Assembly (NCBI RefSeq): GCF_014109765.1
Contig: NZ_CP059139.1
Location: 992,001 to 1,056,000 of the forward strand
Direction: 5' to 3'
Length of the DNA stretch: 64,000 nucleotides
From: Pseudomonas berkeleyensis
Lineage (GTDB): Bacteria; Pseudomonadota; Gammaproteobacteria; Pseudomonadales; Pseudomonadaceae
This document shows positions 16,413 to 23,868 of this stretch, in pieces. The number at the start of each line of letters is the position of its first letter. Position 1 is the stretch's first letter. The position numbers were made by a program, and so were the translations under genes. Under the pieces are notes generated by a model, which did not search any database, had not been told where the DNA came from, and worked only from the letters and a program-made list of their open reading frames with translations.

Positions 16413-16733
16413 TCACTGCAGGGGCGAGAACCCGGTCGGTCGCAGGATGCGCGACTCCAGGGTGACGACCGCGTCGAGTTCCTTGTTCTTGCGGCCGAAG
16501 GCGGCCCAGCGCGGGTCGGCGGCCATGGCGGCGCGGCGCTTGCTGCGCTCGTCGAGGCTGTCGTAGGCCCAGATGTGCACCACCTGGTTGGCTTCACCGA
16601 ACTCGGTGGTGAAGAAGCCGACGAGTTGCCCCAGGTGCTCGGTCTGCACGGCCAGCGCATCGCTCTGGTACAGCGCCAGCCAGTCGGCCATTCGGGTGGG
16701 CTTGAGGGTGTAGGTGCGCATTTCGTAGAACAT
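16413..16733 (-). CDS. NIPSNAP-family protein
   Basis: This 106-residue protein begins MFYEMRTYTLKPTRMADWLALY and contains VVHIWAYDSLDERSKRRAAM, the typical NIPSNAP/EthD-like ferredoxin-fold signature (dimeric alpha-beta barrel). Bacterial members often sit in catabolic operons beside flavoproteins, with undefined or small accessory roles. Translation is probably coupled to the upstream flavoprotein: AAGGAG overlaps the end of that gene, whose stop codon is 3 bp before this ATG. Confidence 0.88.
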   Translation of the reverse strand: MFYEMRTYTLKPTRMADWLALYQSDALAVQTEHLGQLVGFFTTEFGEANQVVHIWAYDSLDERSKRRAAMAADPRWAAFGRKNKELDAVVTLESRILRPTGFSPLQ

Positions 16734-16736
16734 GAG

Positions 16737-18479
16737 TTACTCCTTGGACGTCTGGGTGGTCGAGGCGAGACGCTCGGCGATATGGGTGGCGGCGATGTAG
16801 CCGAAGGTCAGGCCCGGTCCGAGGGTGATGCCGGGGCCGGGGTAGGTGCCGTCCATGATCGAGTTCATGTCGTTGCCGCCGGCGTACAAGCCTTCGATGG
16901 GCTTGCCGTGGCTGTCCAGCACGTTGGCGAAACGGTCGGTACGCAGGCCGCGTGCCGAGCCGAGGTCGCCGGTATGGATGGCGATGGCATAGAACGGGCC
17001 GCGCTCCAGCGGCGCCAGGCACGGGTTCGGGCGGCGGGCCGGGTCGCCCATGTAGCGGTTGTAGCTGTTGCCGCCCTTTTCGAAGGCACGGTCGACGCCT
17101 TCGCGAGCGTCCTGGTTGTAGCGTTCCAGGGTCTGGCGCAGGGCGAGCGGGTTCAGGCCAATGCTCTGCGCCAGTTGCTCGATGGTCTTGCCTTGCTTGA
17201 GATAGCCGGAGGCAACCAGCGCGCTGTTGTCCACCGGGCTAGGGCGAGCCAGGCCCATGCCATAGCTGTTCATCGCGGTGGCATCGCAGATCAGCCAGCA
17301 ACGGGTGTTGCCTGTGGCGAACATGGTCTGCACGAAGTGGTGGTAGGAATTGGATTCGTTGACGAAACGCTGTGCGGCCTGGTTGACGGCAATCACGCCG
17401 GGTTTGGCGCGGTCGGTCACCAGATGCGGGAAGCGCTCGCGTTCGCCGTTGGCATGCACGGCCTCGGAAACCGGGGCCCAGAAGAAATTCGCTGCCAGGC
17501 CCTCGCCGACTGCGGCATTGGCCGCTGCGCCCAGGCGCAGGCCGTCGCCGATGTTGCTGGGCGGCGACATGGTCAGGTGCGGATCGAGGCTGGGCGGGCG
17601 GAAGTTGGCGGCCATGGCGCTGGCGGCAAAACCACCCATGGCGCAGACCACGCCGCCACGCGAGCGTACGTCCTGGGTGCGGCCTTCGCGGGTGATACGG
17701 GCACCGCGCACGGCGCCGTCCTCGATGATCAGCTCTTGCGCATGACTATCCAGCCACAGCTCCACGCCATTGGCGAACGCGGTGGTGGCCAGGCGGGCGA
17801 TCAGTGCGTTGCCTGTGGTCAGGCGAGTGCCGCGCGGGTGGCGCAGGCGATCCAGCGCGTAGCGGCTCATCAGTTTGATGCAGTGCCACAGCGAGGCGGG
17901 CGAGCGACGGAAGCTGAGAAAATGCTGGATATCGACGCGATTCACCATCATGCCGCCGAACAGCAGCATGCCCGGTGGCGGCATGCGCAGCTTGGCGAAG
18001 TGCTCACCCAGACGATTGCCGTCGTATTCATCGATTTCCAGTGCGCGGCCGCGCTCGGTACCGCCGGGAGCATCGGGGTAATAGTCCGGCGAATGCGGGC
18101 GCAGGCTATAGCTCAACTCGGTGTTGGCATGCAGCCAGCGCATCGCCTCATGGCCACGCTCGATGAAGGCGTCAATCAGTTCTGCGTCGTAGCCGGCGCC
18201 GATCACATGCTGCAGGTAGCTGCGCATCGCTTCGGCGCTGTCCTTGGCGCCTGCGGCCTTGGCCTGGTCGGTGCCATAGATCCATACGGCGCCACCGGAA
18301 ATCGCCGAGGTGCCGCCGAAGGTGGAAGCCTTCTCCACCATCAGCACTTTTAAGCCACGGCAGGCTGCGGTGGTGGCAGCGGCAAAACCGGCGGCGCCGC
18401 TACCCAGCACGATCAGGTCGTAGACCTGCGCGTTGCCTGGAATGGTTTGAGTAGCGGCAGTTTGAATGGCTGCGTTCAT
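16737..18479 (-). CDS. FAD-dependent dehydrogenase, paralogue of the 14.6-kb flavoprotein
   Basis: This 580-residue protein starts MNAAIQTAATQTIPGNAQ (start supported by GAGGAG). It has FAD-binding IVLGSGAAGFAAA at residues 24-35, a GGTSAISGGAVWIYG loop near 60 and the C-terminal GLYAGGNDMNSIMDGTYPG and GITLGPGLTFGYIA segments seen in 3-ketosteroid dehydrogenase/fumarate reductase-type flavoproteins. It lies 10 bp after a shikimate-dehydrogenase-like gene, so successive oxidation of a ring hydroxyl and then a ring C-C bond is a reasonable hypothesis. Two such paralogues in one operon suggest two desaturation steps or a hetero-oligomer. Confidence 0.88.
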   Translation of the reverse strand: MNAAIQTAATQTIPGNAQVYDLIVLGSGAAGFAAATTAACRGLKVLMVEKASTFGGTSAISGGAVWIYGTDQAKAAGAKDSAEAMRSYLQHVIGAGYDAELIDAFIERGHEAMRWLHANTELSYSLRPHSPDYYPDAPGGTERGRALEIDEYDGNRLGEHFAKLRMPPPGMLLFGGMMVNRVDIQHFLSFRRSPASLWHCIKLMSRYALDRLRHPRGTRLTTGNALIARLATTAFANGVELWLDSHAQELIIEDGAVRGARITREGRTQDVRSRGGVVCAMGGFAASAMAANFRPPSLDPHLTMSPPSNIGDGLRLGAAANAAVGEGLAANFFWAPVSEAVHANGERERFPHLVTDRAKPGVIAVNQAAQRFVNESNSYHHFVQTMFATGNTRCWLICDATAMNSYGMGLARPSPVDNSALVASGYLKQGKTIEQLAQSIGLNPLALRQTLERYNQDAREGVDRAFEKGGNSYNRYMGDPARRPNPCLAPLERGPFYAIAIHTGDLGSARGLRTDRFANVLDSHGKPIEGLYAGGNDMNSIMDGTYPGPGITLGPGLTFGYIAATHIAERLASTTQTSKE

Positions 18480-18489
18480 CCTGTTCTCC

Positions 18490-19299
18490 TCACAGAACCA
18501 GCGCGGTTGCGCCCATGAAGTGGCCGAGGTTGCCGGCTTGTGCCAGGGCCATCTGCGGGCCGGTCTGGATGCTGCAACCACGGGCTTTGGCCAGGGCCAG
18601 CAGGGGCGTGATTTCCGGGGCTGTCACCACATCGGCGACGTGCGCGCTGGCCGGCAGGCTCTGTAGCAATGCTTGCGGTAGCGGCAACTCGCCGCTGTCG
18701 CCCATGCCCACCGGGGAGGCGTTGGCGATCAGCTCGAACTGGCTCAGGCTGTCGACTCGGGTACTGACCGGCAGCCCGGGGAAGGCGCTGCGTAGCAGTT
18801 GTGCCAGGGCTTCCACACGCTCATGGCTGACGTCGGACAGGCTCAGGGCGGAAACGCCGGCCTGGCACAGTGAATAGGCGATGGCGCTGCCGACGCCACC
18901 GGCACCGATGACCAACGCACGTTTGCCCTTGGCATCGAAGCCTTGCTGGCGTCCGGCGTTGAGGAAGCCTTCACCGTCGACGTTGTCGCCGATCAGGCGG
19001 CCGTCAGCCTCGCGACGAATCACGTTGACCGAGCGCAGGGCGCGGGCGCGCTCGCTGAGTTCGTCGAGGTGCTCGACCACCTGCTGCTTGTAGGGAATGG
19101 TCACCACGCAGCCGCGCAGGTTCTGCCAGCCGCGCAGGGTATCGATGAAGGAGGACAGTGCCTGGGCGCTGATGTCGATTGGCAGCATCACCCGGTTCAG
19201 AGCGTTGCCTTCGAACCAGCGATTGAAGTTTTCCGGGGATTTGACCTGGGCGATGGGCGAGCCGACGATCGCGACCAGTTCTGTGGAGCCGTTGACCAT
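18490..19299 (-). CDS. Shikimate/quinate dehydrogenase-like protein (AroE family)
   Basis: This 269-residue AroE fold has an N-terminal substrate domain with the catalytic lysine in VVTIPYKQQVVEHLDEL and the aspartate in NVDGEGFL, then a Rossmann domain with ALVIGAGGVGSAIAYSL. The usual substrate-binding SxSP is VKSP here and the usual NTDG is NVDG, so substrate preference probably differs from biosynthetic AroE. The start at 19299 (MVNGSTELVAIVG) fits family N-termini; ATG 19338 is in frame but has no ribosome-binding site. It is the first gene of the flavoprotein operon and divergent from an IclR regulator. It probably oxidises a hydroaromatic alcohol. Confidence 0.85.
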   Translation of the reverse strand: MVNGSTELVAIVGSPIAQVKSPENFNRWFEGNALNRVMLPIDISAQALSSFIDTLRGWQNLRGCVVTIPYKQQVVEHLDELSERARALRSVNVIRREADGRLIGDNVDGEGFLNAGRQQGFDAKGKRALVIGAGGVGSAIAYSLCQAGVSALSLSDVSHERVEALAQLLRSAFPGLPVSTRVDSLSQFELIANASPVGMGDSGELPLPQALLQSLPASAHVADVVTAPEITPLLALAKARGCSIQTGPQMALAQAGNLGHFMGATALVL

Positions 19300-19321
19300 G
19301 CAAGGTGCCTGCGTATTGGAG

Positions 19322-19329
19322 TTGTTGTT
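19322..19329 (-). promoter_or_regulatory. Candidate Hfq/Crc motif before the AroE-like gene
   Basis: On the minus strand this reads AACAACAA, 23 bases before the preferred start at 19299. If the upstream ATG at 19338 were used it would lie within the coding region. Confidence 0.35.
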
Positions 19330-19390
19330 GGCCAGCATGGTGCGTTGAGCGCTGCCCCCTCACAACGCGGCAGATCGAGGTTTTGGTTGT

Positions 19391-19420
19391 TTATCGCAGT
19401 CCTAGTGCGATAATCGCAGT
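19391..19420. promoter_or_regulatory. PcaU-like IclR operator between AroE-like operon and iclR2
   Basis: TGCGATAATCGCA (19406-19418) is a perfect 13-bp palindrome. TTATCGCA (19391-19398) adds a third half-site, a direct repeat of the ATCGCA arm exactly 20 bp away. GTGCGATAATCGCAG closely resembles the box I recall for PcaR/PcaU regulators (GTTCGATAATCGCAC), and the palindrome-plus-direct-repeat layout is the one described for PcaU. It is 23 bp before the iclR start and 92 bp before the AroE-like start. Confidence 0.72.
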
Positions 19421-19442
19421 GTTTGCATGAATCGAGGCCGAT

Positions 19443-20213
19443 ATGAAGAGTCCGGTGATCCATCCGCGTGATCTGATTGCAGGGCTGCAGAAGGGCCTGG
19501 CGCTGATGCAGCTGTTCAGCGTGGAGACGCCTCGGCTGACGGTGCCGGACGCGGCACGGCGCTGCGACATGACCAGCAGTGCGACGCGGCGCTTTCTGCT
19601 GACGCTGGTGCACGAGGGGTTCGCCGAGACGGATGGACGCCACTACTGGTTGACGGCCAAGGCGTTGCGTATTGGCCAGGCGTATGTGGACTCGGCGCAA
19701 TTGCCGCTGATGCTGCGGCCAATCGTTGAACAGGTGGCGCGCATCACCGGTGAACATATCTCGGTCGGGGTGCGTGACGGCGACGACATCGTGCATATCG
19801 TGCGCAGCCGCTACAGCCATATTTCATCGCTGTCGATCCGACCCGGTGCGCGTATGCCGCTTTACTGCACAGCCAGTGGTCGAATCTGGCTGGCCAACTT
19901 GTCGCCAGAGGCGCTCGATCAGTATCTGCAGCGTACCGAGCTGCGCAGCCTGACGCCCTATACCCAGACCAACGCCGAGCAGTTTCGTGAAGAACTGCAG
20001 AGGATCAACCAGCAGGGCTACTGCACGGTCGACGGTGAATACGAGGTGGGGATGCGTGTCCTGGGGGTGCCGCTACGGGATCGCAAGGGGGAGCTGAAGG
20101 CGGCGATGGCGCTGACCACCCACGCATCACGGATGGCGATCGACGAGATGCGCCAGCGCTATCTCACCCCGCTGTACGAGGCGCAGGCGCTGCTGAAGCC
20201 GGTTCTCGGCTAG
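19443..20213 (+). CDS. IclR-family regulator (PcaR/PobR/PcaU-like)
   Basis: This 256-residue protein begins MKSPVIHPRDLIAGLQKGLALMQLFS, a start typical of the aromatic-acid branch of the IclR family. It has a winged HTH around residues 30-70 (VPDAARRCDMTSSATRRFLLTL) and an effector domain including MPLYCTASGRIWLANL. It is divergent from the AroE-like/flavoprotein operon with a PcaU-like operator between, so it most likely controls that operon and itself, probably as a ligand-dependent activator. GAGG precedes the ATG. Confidence 0.92.
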   Translation: MKSPVIHPRDLIAGLQKGLALMQLFSVETPRLTVPDAARRCDMTSSATRRFLLTLVHEGFAETDGRHYWLTAKALRIGQAYVDSAQLPLMLRPIVEQVARITGEHISVGVRDGDDIVHIVRSRYSHISSLSIRPGARMPLYCTASGRIWLANLSPEALDQYLQRTELRSLTPYTQTNAEQFREELQRINQQGYCTVDGEYEVGMRVLGVPLRDRKGELKAAMALTTHASRMAIDEMRQRYLTPLYEAQALLKPVLG

Positions 20214-20246
20214 CGGGCGGGCCGACGTCAGGTAGCCCGCCGGAGA

Positions 20247-20265
20247 GGGGCGCACGGTGCGCCCC
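20247..20265. terminator. Short palindromic hairpin between convergent genes
   Basis: GGGGCGCACGGTGCGCCCC is a perfect odd palindrome (9-bp arms) between iclR2 and the aroE paralogue, preceded by a second small GGCGGGC/GCCCGCC pair. It lacks a T tract, so its termination role is uncertain. Confidence 0.45.
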
Positions 20266-20279
20266 CGCTTACAGCAAGC

Positions 20280-21134
20280 TCAGCGGAAGCTGGCGAAGTG
20301 CGCCTGCATGCGCTCGGCATCGGCTGGGCGATCGCTGAACAGCTCGAACGCCTTGACCGCCTGGAATACCGCCATGTTGCCGCCGTCCAGGGTGCGGCAA
20401 CCCAGCGCGCGGGCGTGGCGCAGCAGCTCGGTTTCCAGCGGGAAGTAGATGATCTCGGCGACCCACAGCCCGGCGTGCAGCAACTCCACCGGCAAGGGGG
20501 TGCCCGGCAGTTTGGCCATGCCCACCGGCGTGGTATTGACCAGGCCGTCGGCTGCCGCCACTTCGGCCGCCAGGTCGGTGCCGGCCACGGCGCGCTCGCT
20601 GCCGAAGTGTGCGTTGAGGTTGTCGGCCAGGGCCTGTGCGCGGCCAGGTTCCACTTCGAAGATGCTCAGGTGTTCGACGCCTTCGCTGAGCAAGGCATGC
20701 GCCACTGCAGCGCCTGCGCCGCCCGCGCCCATCTGCACCACGCGGCGGCGGCTCACGTCAGGCAGGCCGCGGCGAAAACCTTCGGCGAAGCCCAGGCAGT
20801 CGGTGTTGTGGCCGACGCGTTTGCCGTCCTTGAGCACCACGGTGTTCACCGCACCGATACCACGCGCTTCGTCCGACAGCTCATCGAGCAGCGGGATGAT
20901 CGCCTGCTTGGCCGGAAAGGTGATGTTGAGACCGGTGAAACCCATGCTCTGCGCCGCCTGGAGCAGTTCAGGCAGGGCGTCGATATCGCGCCCGAGCTGG
21001 TCGAGGTCGATCAGGCGATAGAGGTAACGCAGGCCCTGTGCATCGCCTTCTCGCTCATGCAGGGCGGGAGTGCGGGAGGCCTGAATGCCTTTGCCGATGA
21101 GGCCGGCGAGAATGCCGCTGGTAACCGAGGACAT
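20280..21134 (-). CDS. Shikimate/quinate 5-dehydrogenase (catabolic AroE paralogue)
   Basis: This 284-residue protein starts MSSVTSGILAGLIGKGIQASRTP. Its substrate motif SRTP (threonine instead of the second serine of SxSP) recalls catabolic quinate/shikimate dehydrogenases of the RifI/QsuD type rather than biosynthetic AroE. The catalytic lysine lies in LNITFPAKQAIIPLLDEL, the aspartate in HNTDCLGF, and the Rossmann motif is VVQMGAGGAGAAVAHAL. It would oxidise quinate to dehydroquinate and/or shikimate to dehydroshikimate with NAD(P). Its ATG is 4 bp after the aroQ stop, indicating coupled translation. Confidence 0.9.
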   Translation of the reverse strand: MSSVTSGILAGLIGKGIQASRTPALHEREGDAQGLRYLYRLIDLDQLGRDIDALPELLQAAQSMGFTGLNITFPAKQAIIPLLDELSDEARGIGAVNTVVLKDGKRVGHNTDCLGFAEGFRRGLPDVSRRRVVQMGAGGAGAAVAHALLSEGVEHLSIFEVEPGRAQALADNLNAHFGSERAVAGTDLAAEVAAADGLVNTTPVGMAKLPGTPLPVELLHAGLWVAEIIYFPLETELLRHARALGCRTLDGGNMAVFQAVKAFELFSDRPADAERMQAHFASFR

Positions 21135-21138
21135 GGTC

Positions 21139-21579
21139 TTAACCCTTGAGCGATTGAGCGAAGTACTGCAGGCCAAGGCGATAGCCCTGGCTGCCGAGGC
21201 CGCAGATGACGCCGACGGCGATCGACGAGACGAAGGAGTGATGACGGAACGGCTCGCGCTTGTGCACGTTGGACAGGTGCACTTCGATCACCGGCAGTTC
21301 GCTGGCCACCAGGGCGTCACGAATCGCCACCGAGGTGTGCGTCCAGGCTGCCGGATTGATCAGGATGCCGGCGCAGCGACCGCGTGCGCCGTGGATCCAG
21401 TCGAGCAGTTCGCCTTCGTGGTTGGTCTGGCGAAACTCGATCTTCAGACCGCATTCGGCCGCGGTAGCGGCGCACAGCTGGGAGATGTCGGCGAGGGTTT
21501 CATGGCCGTAGGTGGCCGGCTCGCGGGTACCAAGCAGATTGAGGTTGGGGCCATTGAGCACCAGGATGCAGGGCGTCAT
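21139..21579 (-). CDS. aroQ: Type II 3-dehydroquinate dehydratase
   Basis: This 146-residue protein has the expected type II dehydroquinase size. Catalytic R19 and Y24 lie in [11 protein letters not shown]81 in [17 protein letters not shown]101 in [15 protein letters not shown] and R112 follows. It interconverts 3-dehydroquinate and 3-dehydroshikimate as a soluble dodecamer. Next to a catabolic dehydrogenase and in the same window as quiC, this copy is probably the catabolic one, distinct from a housekeeping aroQ expected elsewhere. An AAnAAnAA leader motif and a shared 18-bp operator lie directly upstream. Confidence 0.95.
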   Translation of the reverse strand: MTPCILVLNGPNLNLLGTREPATYGHETLADISQLCAATAAECGLKIEFRQTNHEGELLDWIHGARGRCAGILINPAAWTHTSVAIRDALVASELPVIEVHLSNVHKREPFRHHSFVSSIAVGVICGLGSQGYRLGLQYFAQSLKG

Positions 21580-21590
21580 GAGGGCTTCTC

Positions 21591-21633
21591 TTGTTGTTGT
21601 GACGAACTGCCGGGAAAATGTACTAACTGGTTA
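21591..21633 (-). promoter_or_regulatory. aroQ leader: CA motif and 18-bp operator C
   Basis: On the minus strand TAACCAGTTAGTACATTT (21616-21633) matches sites A and B at 16 of 18 positions each. ACAACAACAA (21591-21600), an Hfq/Crc-type motif, follows before the aroQ ATG. The operator is only 37 bp from the start codon, so binding there should block transcription. No GTTCG-type palindrome accompanies it. Confidence 0.6.
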
Positions 21634-21794
21634 ATTCAGTCAATTGATGCGCCATTGGCTACAGTGCGCAGAACCACCCCGCAAGCCTCGCAGGAGGCTT
21701 CGGAGTCAGGCGGTATGCGGGTTTTGTGGGGATTAGCAGGCGGCAAGCAGGCGGGCGAAAGTGGGCGATTACCGGCTATTGGTGGGCGCCGAGC

Positions 21795-22817
21795 TCACTG
21801 GTTGTTGCTGGCCATCGCGACTTGATTGCGACCGCCATGCTTGGCCAGATAGAGGCCTTCGTCGGCCTTGACCACCAGACTCAGCGGATCACCTTCCGGT
21901 GACGGTCTGATGGTGGCGATACCGATGCTGACGCTGATCGCCGAGCCCGCCTTGGGCAGGTTGTGAGGGATGCCCATGGCTTCCACTTCACGGCGGATCT
22001 TCTCGGCCTGCAGGCGCGCGCCACCGGCGGCGGTACCGGGCATGATCACCGCGAATTCCTCGCCGCCATAGCGGGCGGCCAGATCCGAGGCTCGCGTGCA
22101 ACTGGTGCGCAACGCCTCGCCAACGCGACGCAGCACCTGGTCACCGGCCACGTGGCCATGCTGGTCGTTATAGGCCTTGAAGTAGTCGACATCGATCATC
22201 AGCAGGGCCAGTTCGTTCTGATCGCGTAGTGCGCGGCTCCACTCGATTTCCAGGTATTCATCGAAATAGCGGCGGTTGGCCAGGCCGGTCAGCCCGTCGG
22301 ACTTGATCAGGCGTTGCAGTACCAGGTTGGTGTCGAGCAGTTGTTGCTGGCTCTCACGCAGGGCGCGGTAGGCCTCGTCACGCTGCAGCATGGTCAGGTA
22401 GGAGCGCGAGTGATAACGGATGCGCGCCAGCAGCTCGATCACGTCCGGCAGTTTCACCAGATAGTCGTTGGCGCCTGCGGTGAAGGCGGCGCTCTTGACC
22501 TTGGGGTCTTCCTTGGTCGATAGCACGATGATCGGCACGTCCTTCAGGCCTGGTGCGGCGCGGTACTGGGTGAGCAGTTCGAGACCATCGACGCCGGGCA
22601 TGATCAGATCCTGCAGGATCACCGTCGGCTTGATCTGCTGGGCCACGCTCAGTGCCTGGTGCGGGTCGGAGCAGAAGTGGAAGTCGATGTCGCTCTCTTC
22701 GCTCAGGGCGCGGCGCACGGCTTCACCGATCATGGCCTGATCGTCGACCAGTAGCACCATCATGGAATAGTCGGGCAGGCCGAGATAGTGAGTGGAGTTC
22801 CCGTTAGGCCGCTGCAT
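21795..22817 (-). CDS. wspR: Wsp response regulator with diguanylate cyclase output
   Basis: This 340-residue protein has a receiver domain (about residues 20-135, phospho-acceptor D70 in [13 protein letters not shown]), a helical linker and a GGDEF domain carrying [10 protein letters not shown] with the RASD inhibitory site 5 residues before it. It makes c-di-GMP when phosphorylated by WspE, promoting biofilm formation. ATG 22817 ([13 protein letters not shown]) has GGAG 8 bases upstream and puts the acceptor at D70, as in known WspR; the longer frame to 22856 lacks a ribosome-binding site. It is the last gene of the wsp operon, 46 bp after wspF. Confidence 0.95.
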   Translation of the reverse strand: MQRPNGNSTHYLGLPDYSMMVLLVDDQAMIGEAVRRALSEESDIDFHFCSDPHQALSVAQQIKPTVILQDLIMPGVDGLELLTQYRAAPGLKDVPIIVLSTKEDPKVKSAAFTAGANDYLVKLPDVIELLARIRYHSRSYLTMLQRDEAYRALRESQQQLLDTNLVLQRLIKSDGLTGLANRRYFDEYLEIEWSRALRDQNELALLMIDVDYFKAYNDQHGHVAGDQVLRRVGEALRTSCTRASDLAARYGGEEFAVIMPGTAAGGARLQAEKIRREVEAMGIPHNLPKAGSAISVSIGIATIRPSPEGDPLSLVVKADEGLYLAKHGGRNQVAMASNNQ

Positions 22818-22863
22818 GTGTGCATCTCCGCCGTTGTTTTGGGTTATAGGTGGCATATCGATC

Positions 22864-23868
22864 TCAGCTCAGTCGCTCGACCAGGCGTGCCGCGATTTTG
22901 TCCAGGGGTAGCACTTCCGCTGCGGCACCCAGGGCCACGGCGGCCTTGGGCATACCATAGACGGCACTGCTGGCCTGATCCTGGGCGATGGTGTGAAAGC
23001 CGCGTTCGCGCATCAGCTTCAGGCCCCTGGCGCCATCGCGCCCCATACCCGTCAGCAGTACGCCGATCGCTTCGCCGCGCCAGTAACTGGCCACGCTTTC
23101 GAAGAATACATCGATAGACGGCCGGTAGACCTGATCGGCCGGTTCACGCCGATAGACCAGGCGTCCTTCCGGCGAGAGGTAGAGGTGGTTGTTGGTGCCG
23201 GCCAGCAGCACGGCACCCGGCTGCAGGGTTTCACCTTCCTGGGCCAGGCGCACCGGCATGTGTGACTCGCTGCCGAGCCACTGCGCCATGCCTGCGGCGA
23301 ACACTTCGTCGACATGCTGCACCAGCACGATGCTGGCCGGAAAATCAGCCGGAATCTGCTGCAACAGTTCGACCAGTGAGGCCGGTCCACCTGCCGAGGC
23401 GCCAATGGTCACCAGGCGCTTGCCACGGTTGTCGCTGTTGCGCAGCGGCGCCGGTTTGACCGTGCGCGAGGTCTTGTGGCCGATCATCCAGGCGATGTTG
23501 TGGATCTTGCGCCGCACGCTGGCGGCGTCGAGTACCTGCTGGGGGCCGAGCGAAGGGGCGGCGACCACGTCCAGGGCACCCGCGCCCATGGCATCGAAGA
23601 CCCGCGCCATGTTGCGCTCGACGTCGGAGGTGACGATGAGAATGGCGCACGGCGTGTCGTGCATGATCCGCCGGGTCGCCTCCACGCCATCCATGCCGGG
23701 CATGAGCATGTCCATCAGCAGCAGATCCGGCAGATCCTCGCGGCAGCGGCGTACGGCTTCCTCACCGTTGCCGGCTACCCAGATCAGTTGGTATTCCGGC
23801 TCGGCCGCCAGGGCGCGGCGCAGGGCCTCGACGGCCAGTGGCATATCGTTGGCGATGGCGATCCTCAT
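22864..23868 (-). CDS. wspF: Wsp chemotaxis-type methylesterase (CheB-like)
   Basis: This 334-residue protein has a receiver domain with D53 in [13 protein letters not shown] and a C-terminal methylesterase (from about residue 145; [17 protein letters not shown] and [13 protein letters not shown] carry the Ser and Asp of the triad, with a His in VLVQHVDEV). It demethylates WspA and damps signalling; loss-of-function mutants give wrinkly, c-di-GMP-high colonies. It overlaps wspE by 4 bp. Confidence 0.95.
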   Translation of the reverse strand: MRIAIANDMPLAVEALRRALAAEPEYQLIWVAGNGEEAVRRCREDLPDLLLMDMLMPGMDGVEATRRIMHDTPCAILIVTSDVERNMARVFDAMGAGALDVVAAPSLGPQQVLDAASVRRKIHNIAWMIGHKTSRTVKPAPLRNSDNRGKRLVTIGASAGGPASLVELLQQIPADFPASIVLVQHVDEVFAAGMAQWLGSESHMPVRLAQEGETLQPGAVLLAGTNNHLYLSPEGRLVYRREPADQVYRPSIDVFFESVASYWRGEAIGVLLTGMGRDGARGLKLMRERGFHTIAQDQASSAVYGMPKAAVALGAAAEVLPLDKIAARLVERLS

